From: an uncultured Phycisphaerales bacterium | GTDB taxonomy: Bacteria; Planctomycetota; Phycisphaerae; Phycisphaerales; UBA1924 | DNA: 5,050 nucleotides | Reading direction: 5' to 3' | NCBI GenBank assembly: GCA_937871415.1 | Contig: CALMQD010000595.1 | Coordinates: forward strand, 1-5,050 | Shown: positions 1 through 5,050 of the stretch, piece after piece | Layout: each line of letters starts with the position of its first letter | How positions within the stretch are numbered: the first letter of the stretch is position 1 | Position numbers and translations under genes: made by a program | The notes under the pieces: model-generated | Seen by the model: only the letters and a program-made list of their open reading frames with translations | The model's database searches: none | What the model was told of the DNA's origin: nothing

Positions 1-1495
1 GCCGTGCAAGTTCGGTCAGAGGCTGCGAGGCCGTCGGGTCTTGACGCGACGCGTTGGTCCACAGCGCTTCTTCGCTGAGCCACGCGCTGCTGTACGCCCA
101 CGTCTTGATGGCCAGGAACGGGCTGGCAATCAGCAGGGACATCGCCAGTCCGGCCGCGATGTACGTCCGCTGCGGCCAACGTGAATCGCGAGCGCGGACG
201 AGGCCCGCCGCCGCCCCGCACAGGAACATGAGCACGCCCAGCAGCGGGAGGTAGAGGTAGCGGTCCCGCACCATGTGTTCGGGCGGGAAAGCACGCGTGT
301 ACAGCGCCGGGGCGAGCGTCAGGACGAAAATCGCGATCCCCAATCGAGCCGACGCGCTGCGAACCGCGCCGGCGAGCGCGATCACCCCGGCAACGATGGA
401 CAGTGCCAGCGGAACCCAGAATGACCACACCGCGACACCGGTCCAGAACTCAGGCCTTACGGGACGCAGGGAGTGCCCGGCGCCGACTCCGCCCGGCCCT
501 TGGCCGGGCGCAACGAACAGACTCTCAAAGGGCCAGAAGCACTGCCGCAGGTAGAACAGTCCGACGCGCGGAATGCTCGCGAGCATCTGAGGCGTGTCGG
601 TGCCGGTCGAGATCGTGCGCGGCTGGTCGATGACCTGTGATCGCGCCAGGAGGAACGCACCGACAACCAGCCACGCGGGGAGCGAGACCAGGAGCGAACG
701 CCGTACGGAACGCAGGAACGTGGCGCCGTCAACCCGCCGGGCGGACTCGAACGCCGCCAGCATCGCCAGGGGTGCGACCATGACGCCGACTTCTTTACTC
801 CCGACGCACACGACCGCCAGGGTCGCGAGCGCCGCGATGAGCACCAGCCGCACCCAGCGCGGGTTGGGCCCGAGGCTCCCCGGGCCGCCCTGCCCCAGCC
901 GGTGGCCGATCAGCAGGGACGGAATCAGCGCCGCGCCCAGCAACAGGTCCGGTGACCCGGCGATCCATGTCACGCTCTCGACGTGAACCGGATGGACCGC
1001 GAACACGAGCGCGGCCGGCACCGCGAGCACCAACGGGAGTCCCTCGCCCAGGCGTCGGAGCGCGACGTACGCGAGAACGCTCACCAGCGCGTGCGCGAGC
1101 ATGTTCGACACGTGCCAGGGCCTGGGGTCGTCGATGCCGAAGAGACGGTGCTGGAGGATCAGTTGCGCGACGAAGACGGGGCGAAAGTAGTTGCTCTGGG
1201 ATGGCGGACGCGGCGCGTCCTTCGCCGTGCTCGCCGCCTTGTACGCCCAGACGTCCGATGAGAGTGCACGCCACTCGAGCCCCGGCGTCTGGATCAGCCC
1301 GTTCTTGAGGATCTGGTTCTGGTCGTCGTAGACAAAGCCCCCCTTCACGGACTTGGCGAAGACGCCGACAGCGGCCGCGGCCAGCACCAGGCACACGAGC
1401 CAGTCCGCGATCGACCAGCGGTGCGGACTTCGCGTCGGCGCATCAGCGCCGGGGTCGCGGGAGTGGGGCGGGCGGACGCTCTTGATCGTGGTCAC
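1..1495 (-). CDS. TMTC-like multi-pass GT-C glycosyltransferase, copy 1 (C-terminus beyond window edge)
   Basis: Integral membrane protein resembling TMTC/GT39-type polyprenyl-phosphate-sugar:protein glycosyltransferases. I translated 498 residues with no stop before the window edge. A GTG at 1493-1495 is the first usable start: an in-frame TAG lies upstream with no other start codon between, and a GGGAG ribosome site sits 9 nt ahead. After a cytoplasmic, Arg/Pro-rich tail of about 30 residues comes the first membrane helix (about 31-48). The first external loop carries the acidic pair FVYDDQNQI (D57, D58), where GT-C enzymes keep catalytic acids. Then follow YFRPVF (103-108), WHVSN (127-131), HPVHVESVTWIAGSPDLL (about 169-185), GSKEVG (232-237), FYLRQCFWPF (314-323) and RDRYLYLP (410-417), with hydrophobic helices between. 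The visible end (WLSEEALW, about 472-479) matches the point just before the TPRs in copy 2, so a TPR tail probably lies past the left edge. The acceptor is unknown. It lies downstream of copy 2 in the same direction, probably one operon. A generic O-antigen-type or PMT-like transferase is the alternative. Confidence 0.85.
   Translation of the reverse strand, partial: MTTIKSVRPPHSRDPGADAPTRSPHRWSIADWLVCLVLAAAAVGVFAKSVKGGFVYDDQNQILKNGLIQTPGLEWRALSSDVWAYKAASTAKDAPRPPSQSNYFRPVFVAQLILQHRLFGIDDPRPWHVSNMLAHALVSVLAYVALRRLGEGLPLVLAVPAALVFAVHPVHVESVTWIAGSPDLLLGAALIPSLLIGHRLGQGGPGSLGPNPRWVRLVLIAALATLAVVCVGSKEVGVMVAPLAMLAAFESARRVDGATFLRSVRRSLLVSLPAWLVVGAFLLARSQVIDQPRTISTGTDTPQMLASIPRVGLFYLRQCFWPFESLFVAPGQGPGGVGAGHSLRPVRPEFWTGVAVWSFWVPLALSIVAGVIALAGAVRSASARLGIAIFVLTLAPALYTRAFPPEHMVRDRYLYLPLLGVLMFLCGAAAGLVRARDSRWPQRTYIAAGLAMSLLIASPFLAIKTWAYSSAWLSEEALWTNASRQDPTASQPLTELAR
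490..510 (-). repeat. 9-bp perfect inverted repeat inside copy 1
   Basis: CGCCCGGCC (490-498) and GGCCGGGCG (502-510) form a perfect 9-bp GC-only stem with a 3-nt loop. It lies in codons for the Gly/Pro-rich external loop of copy 1 (about residues 329-335), just after the FWPF motif, where copy 1 is about 5 residues longer than copy 2. It is coding sequence, so I do not call it a terminator. Confidence 0.6.
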
Positions 1496-1562
1496 GGTTC
1501 TCTGCTCCCAACACGTGCCTTGTTCGTCCTAGCGCCATGACCGCGGTCCGCGGAAAGGACTG
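1496..1562 (-). other. 67-bp intercistronic gap between the two TMTC-like genes
   Basis: Short gap between the stop of copy 2 and the start of copy 1, both on the minus strand. It holds a perfect 10-bp palindrome, GACCGCGGTC, at 1539-1548, and a second CCGCGG at 1548-1553. There is no stem followed by a T-run, so I see no intrinsic terminator. I also see no convincing promoter. The simplest reading is co-transcription of the two genes. Confidence 0.5.
1505..1509 (-). promoter_or_regulatory. Ribosome binding site for copy 1 (GGGAG)
   Basis: On the minus strand GGGAG lies 9 nt before the GTG codon at 1493-1495. It is a modest Shine-Dalgarno match. It supports the GTG start, because no ATG, GTG or TTG occurs in frame between this codon and the upstream in-frame TAG. 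Confidence 0.5.
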
Positions 1563-3680
1563 TTACGGAGAGCCGGGCGCCGGCGTCAACGCCGCCCCAC
1601 CTTTGGCCGCGGCGTCGCGCTCCGCCAGCCACTTGACGACCCGGTCGCGCAACTCCTTGATGCTCGGTCGATCGACGAACGGAGCCGATTCTTCGACGAA
1701 CCGGCGCAGCATCGTCGTCGCCAGTTCGAGGTTCGGCGGTTTCTGCTCCGTGAGCACGCGGCTGAGGCGGTAGAACATGATCGCCCGCTCGGCGCTGGGG
1801 CGCCCTTCCGACCGGCGCAGGGCGGCCTCGAGCTCCTGCCGGGCTTCGTCGAGCCGCCCGACCTTCATCATCGCCTGGGCGATGCGGTCGGAGAGCATCA
1901 TCGACCGTTCCGGGAATCGCTTGCGTGCATCCTGGGCGACCGCGATGACGCCGTTGGGCCCTTCGAACTTGCCCTGCTGGTCTTGGATCCCCAGCAGCAG
2001 CATGTAGTTCTGAAGCACGCTCAGGTCTTCGGGCTTGCCGATTGTCGCCGCGACGGCCTTGAGCGCGTCGTCCTCCGCTTCGCGCAGCCGTCCGAGTTTC
2101 CAGTACAGGTTGGCCCGGGCGTTGAGCGCCATGACCATCGGATTGACCTCGATCGCGCGGGTGTAAAGCGCCAGCGCCTCGTCGGTCTTCCCTGCTTCCA
2201 CACGGCGTTTGGCGACCTCGACCATCGCGTGCGGCGAGGTGGGGTCCGAAACAAGCGCCGCGTCCCACAGGCGCTCCTCGCTCGTCCACACGAAGTTGTA
2301 TTTCCAGGTCTTGACCGCCAGCGGGACGCACACGAGCGCCAGCACGCAGGCCAGGATCGTCTCGGATCGATTCGCCGCGGGCCGCGGATAGGCGTCACGG
2401 GACGCCCGGATCGATCGGATGATTCCCGGGAGGGCCAGCACCATCGCGATCAGCCCGAGCAGCGGCAGGTACAGGTAACGGTCGCGGACGGTGTGGTCGG
2501 GCGGCAGAACCCGAACCCACATCGCCGGCCCGAGGCTCAGCACGAAGAAGCCCAGCGCGAAAAGGAAGCGACGATCGATCCGCGCCAGCGCGAGCCACAG
2601 CAGGCCCACGACGGTGCAGACTGCCAACGGCAGATAGAAGTTGGCGGCGTCGAGGTGGGCCACGTTCACGGGACGCAGCGGGTGGCCCGGGCCGACGCCG
2701 CCGGAGCCGGAAAAGCCCGCGAACGGCCAGAACGCCTGACGCAGGTAGAACACCGCGAGCTCCGGGACGCTCAGCAACGTGCTCGCGACACTCGGCAGGT
2801 GTTCGCCGAGCGTGATATCGAGCACGATGCCGGACCGGATGAACACGTACAGGATCGAGAGCAGCGCGGGCGCGATGGCCGCGTCGAGGGCGCGGCGGAG
2901 GCTCCGCTTCGGGGATTCGGGAGGATCGACACCCCGGCGAACGGTCCAAACCGTGAGCGCGACAAAGAGCGGCGTGAACATGCCGATCTCTTTGGATCCG
3001 AGCGCGAGGATGCTGCAAATCACGAGCCCGGCGAGCGGGAGCGGCCGGAACCGTTCCGCGAGCGCCGCGCCGAAGAGCATCGCGCCGAGCAGGCTCACGC
3101 CCAGGAGCAGATCGGGCGAGCCCGAGATCCACGACACCGACTCGACGTGCGCCGGGTGAACCGCGAACACCAGCACGCCCGCGAACGAGAGCGAGCGCGC
3201 AAACCGCAGGCGGCGGAGGAGCGCGAACGCCAGGACGCACACGCCCGCGTGGAGCAGGTTGTTGGTCAGGTGCCAGGGCAGCGTGCTCTGAAACCCGAAG
3301 AGCCGGTGCAGGAGGAGGAGTTTGGCGCTAAACAGCGGGCGCCAATAGATGCCGCCCGGCTGGCCCGGCACAGGTGCGCTGAACGACCAGACGTCCGATC
3401 CCAGCAGGTCGCCGGCGCGCCCGGGCGTGGTGAGGAGCGTGTTGCCGAGGATCTGCAACCGGTCGTCGTAGACCCAGTCGCCGCGCAGGTTGTTGAAGTA
3501 AACGCCCAGGGCGACCACGGCCAGCACGAGGCTCAGCAGCCAATCGGTCCGCCCCCAGGGATGACGGACATCCGCGGCGCGGGCGTTCCCGGACGCGCCC
3601 GCCGGCGGTGGGGATGAGGAACGCTCCTTCGGCGACGTCCGAGTCTTGGCGGATGAGCGAGACAGAGCAACCTCCTGCAT
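1563..3680 (-). CDS. TMTC-like GT-C glycosyltransferase with C-terminal TPR repeats, copy 2 (intact)
   Basis: Predicted membrane glycosyltransferase of the TMTC type: a GT-C membrane core that would take sugar from a polyprenyl phosphate, followed by TPRs for protein binding. From the ATG at 3680 it has 705 residues. A basic, Ser/Pro-rich N-terminal tail (1-44) precedes about 11 hydrophobic helices (about 46 to 457). Motifs in order are WVYDDRLQI (acidic pair D72, D73), YWRPLF (112-117), WHLTN (136-140) with H144, HPAHVESVSWISGSPDLL (175-192), GSKEIG (228-233), FYLRQAFWPF (311-320) and RDRYLYLP (399-406). The soluble tail holds TPR-like units at about 485-515, 517-545 and 597-625, plus a weaker one at 629-662, and ends in an Ala/Pro-rich segment. 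The frame stays open to an ATG at 3773, but that adds an Arg-rich stretch antisense to the GT2 gene, so I reject it. ATG 3701 or a CTG at 3665 are alternative starts. Head-to-tail with copy 1; its acceptor is unknown. Confidence 0.88.
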   Translation of the reverse strand: MQEVALSRSSAKTRTSPKERSSSPPPAGASGNARAADVRHPWGRTDWLLSLVLAVVALGVYFNNLRGDWVYDDRLQILGNTLLTTPGRAGDLLGSDVWSFSAPVPGQPGGIYWRPLFSAKLLLLHRLFGFQSTLPWHLTNNLLHAGVCVLAFALLRRLRFARSLSFAGVLVFAVHPAHVESVSWISGSPDLLLGVSLLGAMLFGAALAERFRPLPLAGLVICSILALGSKEIGMFTPLFVALTVWTVRRGVDPPESPKRSLRRALDAAIAPALLSILYVFIRSGIVLDITLGEHLPSVASTLLSVPELAVFYLRQAFWPFAGFSGSGGVGPGHPLRPVNVAHLDAANFYLPLAVCTVVGLLWLALARIDRRFLFALGFFVLSLGPAMWVRVLPPDHTVRDRYLYLPLLGLIAMVLALPGIIRSIRASRDAYPRPAANRSETILACVLALVCVPLAVKTWKYNFVWTSEERLWDAALVSDPTSPHAMVEVAKRRVEAGKTDEALALYTRAIEVNPMVMALNARANLYWKLGRLREAEDDALKAVAATIGKPEDLSVLQNYMLLLGIQDQQGKFEGPNGVIAVAQDARKRFPERSMMLSDRIAQAMMKVGRLDEARQELEAALRRSEGRPSAERAIMFYRLSRVLTEQKPPNLELATTMLRRFVEESAPFVDRPSIKELRDRVVKWLAERDAAAKGGAALTPAPGSP
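3670..3676 (-). promoter_or_regulatory. Strong Shine-Dalgarno match (AGGAGGT) overlapping codons 2-4 of copy 2
   Basis: On the minus strand AGGAGGT is a 7-base match to the anti-Shine-Dalgarno sequence. It lies just inside the frame opened by ATG 3680, so it cannot serve that ATG. The only in-frame codon at a suitable distance is a CTG at 3663-3665, 5 nt after AGGAGG. Either it marks a rare CTG start, or it is a chance consequence of the codons CAG GAG GTT. Confidence 0.35.
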
Positions 3681-3698
3681 CGGGCCGGCACAGAGTAC

Positions 3699-3724
3699 CA
3701 TGTTCGCTCGTACGAGCGTGCATG
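3699..3724. promoter_or_regulatory. Palindrome between divergent glycosyltransferase genes, candidate operator
   Basis: The core at 3705-3718, CGCTCGTACGAGCG, is a perfect 14-bp palindrome. After two mismatched pairs on each side the symmetry resumes as CATG at 3699-3702 and 3721-3724, so 22 of 26 positions are symmetric. The outer ATGs are in-frame codons of the two divergent genes: ATG 3722 of the GT2 gene on plus and ATG 3701 of the copy 2 frame on minus. Each is preceded by GAGCG and 3 more bases. It could bind a dimeric regulator serving both genes, or be chance in a high-GC gap. No convincing -35/-10 pair was found around it. Confidence 0.4.
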
Positions 3725-4597
3725 CAGGCGACCGCGACCATCTTCTCCCCCCTGGCCGTCGTGATCCCCGCATACAACGCGGAGCGCGTGGTCGCGCAGA
3801 CGCTCAACGACGTGTTTTCCTGGCTCGATGCGGCCGGATACTCCGTTCGGCACAGCGGCGAGGGTGACCAGTTGCCCCGCGCCCGGGTGCTCGTGGTCGA
3901 CGACGGCTCCACCGACCGTACCGGCGAGATCGTGCGAAGCGCCGGACACCCGGTGAGGCTCCTGCGCAACGAACCGAACCGCGGCAAGGGCTTCAGCGTC
4001 CGGCGCGGGGTGCTCGCCGCGCTCGGGCTCGCCGAACCCGATCCTGACCCGCCGATGCCGGCGGCCGAAGGCTGGGTGCTCTTCATGGACGTCGACAACT
4101 CGACGCCGATCCGGCACCTCGACCGGTTCGCCGCCTTCGCCGCCGAGTCCTCCGGCCCGGGCGCTCGGCATCAGCGCCCGGTGCTGATCGCCTCGCGCCG
4201 GACCGACGGCGCGCGGATCGTGAAGCGCCAGTACCGGCTCCGCCAGATCCTCGGCAAGACGTTCCCGTACGTGGTGCGCACCATCGCCCTGCCCGACCTT
4301 TCCGATACGCAGTGCGGGTTCAAGGTCTTCCCCGCCGAGGTGGCGGCTCGCATCTTCCCCGAACAGCGGGTCGAGCGGTTCGCCTTCGACGTCGAGGTGC
4401 TGATGCTCGCCCGGCGCCTGGGGGCGCCCATCATCGAGATCCCGGCCGACTGGGAGAACCCGCCCGACTCGACCCTCCGTGTCGCGCGGGACGCGCCCAA
4501 GATGCTCCTCGATGTCTTTCGCACGGTGTGGCGGCTTCGACGCCGGGGCGCGATTTCGCGCCGCCTGGGGCGTCCGTCCGGCATCCCCGGCCGTTGA
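3722..4597 (+). CDS. ALG5/DPM1-like family 2 glycosyltransferase (polyprenyl-phosphate sugar synthase)
   Basis: GT-A fold family 2 glycosyltransferase, predicted to move a sugar from a nucleotide donor to a polyprenyl phosphate at the cytoplasmic face of the membrane. From ATG 3722 it has 291 residues. The domain begins at once with LAVVIPAYNAE (11-21), then VVDDGSTDRT (58-67), RNEPNRGKGFSVRRG (82-96) and the metal/donor motif FMDVDNSTPI (121-130). DTQCGFKVF (195-203) and RFAFDVEVL (219-227), followed by W244, are the ALG5-type signature. No membrane helix is visible, unlike the anchored eukaryotic ALG5; the Arg-rich tail (about 271-291) might aid membrane contact. The sugar cannot be read from the motifs: glucose is suggested by ALG5 likeness, mannose by DPM1 likeness. 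ATG 3722 is chosen because it directly precedes the first beta strand. ATG 3653 is possible but would overlap the divergent gene. It is divergent from two TMTC-like transferases that could use its product. Confidence 0.85.
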   Translation: MQATATIFSPLAVVIPAYNAERVVAQTLNDVFSWLDAAGYSVRHSGEGDQLPRARVLVVDDGSTDRTGEIVRSAGHPVRLLRNEPNRGKGFSVRRGVLAALGLAEPDPDPPMPAAEGWVLFMDVDNSTPIRHLDRFAAFAAESSGPGARHQRPVLIASRRTDGARIVKRQYRLRQILGKTFPYVVRTIALPDLSDTQCGFKVFPAEVAARIFPEQRVERFAFDVEVLMLARRLGAPIIEIPADWENPPDSTLRVARDAPKMLLDVFRTVWRLRRRGAISRRLGRPSGIPGR

Positions 4598-4619
4598 GCA
4601 TCCGGTACGCTCGATCCGA

Positions 4620-4646
4620 CGAAATCGCTGACGAAGCGGGATTTCG
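4620..4646 (+). other. Imperfect hairpin in GT2-photolyase gap
   Basis: CGAAATC (4620-4626) is the exact reverse complement of GATTTCG (4640-4646). Two further G-C pairs (4627-4637 and 4628-4636) can form inside after a 2-nt bulge. It starts 22 nt after the GT2 stop. No T-run follows, so a terminator role is uncertain. Confidence 0.35.
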
Positions 4647-4648
4647 GC

Positions 4649-4667
4649 GGCGCGTGCGGAACGCGCC
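4649..4667 (+). terminator. Candidate terminator hairpin after GT2 gene (T-poor)
   Basis: GGCGCGT (4649-4655) and ACGCGCC (4661-4667) form a perfect 7-bp GC-rich stem with a 5-nt loop, GCGGA. It is followed by TTCCATC rather than a T-run. It lies 51 nt after the GT2 stop and 27 nt before the photolyase start. It fits a weak or T-poor terminator, or a structure in the photolyase leader. Confidence 0.35.
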
Positions 4668-4683
4668 TTCCATCGGCGCGGAC

Positions 4684-4688
4684 GGAGG
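4684..4688 (+). promoter_or_regulatory. Ribosome binding site for the photolyase gene (GGAGG)
   Basis: GGAGG lies 6 nt before the ATG at 4695, which is good spacing. It favours ATG 4695 over the in-frame ATG three codons later at 4704. Confidence 0.75.
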
Positions 4689-4694
4689 CGGCAC

Positions 4695-5050
4695 ATGCGG
4701 GTGATGTGGTTCCGAAACGACCTGCGTGTGTCCGACAACCGGGCGCTGCACCAGGCGTGCCGAGACGCGGGACGCGCGGGCTCCGTCGTCGGTGTGTTTC
4801 TTCTCGCGGATGAACAGTGGCGCCTCCACGACATGGCGGGCGTGAAGGCCGACCTGATCCTGCGCACACTCGCGGCGCTCAGGCAGGACCTCGAGACAGT
4901 CGGCGTGCCGCTTGTCGTGATCCCGGCTCCGCGATTCAGCGATGCGCCGGAAGCGATCGCGGGGCTGGCAGGGCGGCTCGGCGCCGAAGGGGTCTACTAC
5001 AACCGCGAATACGAGGTCAATGAACGCCGGCGCGACGCCGCGGTCGAGAA
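4695..5050 (+). CDS. phrB: Deoxyribodipyrimidine photolyase, class I PhrB type (N-terminal part; runs off window)
   Basis: Light-driven DNA repair flavoprotein that splits cyclobutane pyrimidine dimers in UV-damaged DNA. Only the first 118 residues are in the window, covering most of the N-terminal antenna-binding Rossmann domain; the FAD domain lies beyond the right edge. The start reads MRVMWFRNDLRVSDNRAL, the photolyase/cryptochrome signature. QWRLHDM (41-47) and YYNREYEVNERRRD (101-114) align without gaps to E. coli PhrB, as I recall that sequence. H45, N109 and E110 correspond to the E. coli residues that contact the methenyltetrahydrofolate antenna, which suggests a folate antenna. ATG 4695 has GGAGG 6 nt upstream. 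A cryptochrome-like or (6-4) enzyme cannot be fully excluded without the C-terminal half, but the closeness to PhrB argues for CPD repair. It lies 97 bp after the GT2 gene in the same direction and is probably functionally unrelated. Confidence 0.93.
   Translation, partial: MRVMWFRNDLRVSDNRALHQACRDAGRAGSVVGVFLLADEQWRLHDMAGVKADLILRTLAALRQDLETVGVPLVVIPAPRFSDAPEAIAGLAGRLGAEGVYYNREYEVNERRRDAAVE

Noticed and set aside
1492..2331. Minus-strand frame of 279 codons across the end of copy 2 and the gap
   Set aside because: It is a different frame of the copy 2 TPR region, rich in Arg, Gly and Ala without domain motifs. The TPR pattern lies in the copy 2 frame.
1983..3617. Long open plus-strand frame (544 codons) antisense to copy 2
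   Set aside because: The product is rich in Arg, Glu, Gln and His with no recognisable domain, and it mirrors the membrane protein on the other strand. Long antisense frames are expected opposite high-GC genes.
3608..3721. Upstream extension of the GT2 gene to GTG 3608 or ATG 3653
   Set aside because: The extension overlaps the start of the divergent gene, has no family similarity, and the GT2 domain already begins within ten residues of ATG 3722.
3645..3721. sigma70 promoters for the divergent pair (for example TACCAT at 3696-3701 as a -10 box)
   Set aside because: No matching -35 box at 16-18 bp spacing is present. Single hexamers with four matches are not enough evidence.
3681..3773. N-terminal extension of copy 2 to ATG 3773
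   Set aside because: It would overlap the GT2 coding sequence by 52 bp. The extra residues are an Arg-rich antisense of the GT2 start and do not resemble the N-terminus of copy 1.
4547..4562. GGCGCG-ATTT-CGCGCC hairpin as a terminator
   Set aside because: It lies inside the GT2 coding region, 33 nt before the stop, with no T-run. Such stems are frequent in GC-rich coding DNA.
3533..4867. Long open minus-strand frame (444 codons) antisense to the GT2 gene and running into the photolyase gene
   Set aside because: It lies opposite a gene with clear GT2 motifs and the PhrB N-terminus. Its own translation shows no family motifs and has shadow-like composition.

Overview
This is a high-GC, gene-dense bacterial window with four protein-coding genes. 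Two lie on the minus strand, at about 1-3680, and two on the plus strand, at about 3722-5050. No tRNA, rRNA, CRISPR array or insertion sequence is visible. Large membrane glycosyltransferase-TPR fusions of the TMTC type, a tandem copy of the same gene, very high GC and scarce sigma70-like promoters would suit a planctomycete, perhaps of the Phycisphaerae. This is an inference from gene style, not from a marker gene, and I hold it at about even odds.

Layout. Positions 1-1495 (minus) hold the first 498 codons of a multi-pass GT-C type glycosyltransferase; its C-terminal TPR part lies beyond the left edge. A 67-bp gap separates it from an intact upstream paralogue at about 1563-3680 (minus, about 705 aa). 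That copy has the same membrane architecture followed by a TPR tail, so the pair is a tandem duplication and probably an operon. A short gap of 20-56 bp, depending on the start chosen, then leads to a divergent ALG5/DPM1-like GT2 glycosyltransferase (3722-4597, plus). A near-perfect palindrome fills this gap. A 97-bp gap with two potential hairpins follows. The window ends inside a class I photolyase gene of the PhrB type (4695 onward, plus), opened by a good ribosome binding site.

How the genes may work together. ALG5/DPM1-type GT2 enzymes put a sugar onto a polyprenyl phosphate at the cytoplasmic face. TMTC-type GT-C enzymes use polyprenyl-phosphate sugars on the outer face to glycosylate proteins. 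Side by side, the three glycosyltransferases look like a compact donor-maker plus two transferases, possibly for protein O-glycosylation. The families are recognised from sequence motifs; the pathway link is inference. The photolyase is probably an unrelated neighbour.

The window is largely ordinary. Most worth a second look are the palindrome between the divergent genes, the duplicated TMTC-like pair next to its possible donor synthase, and the uncertain start of the second copy.
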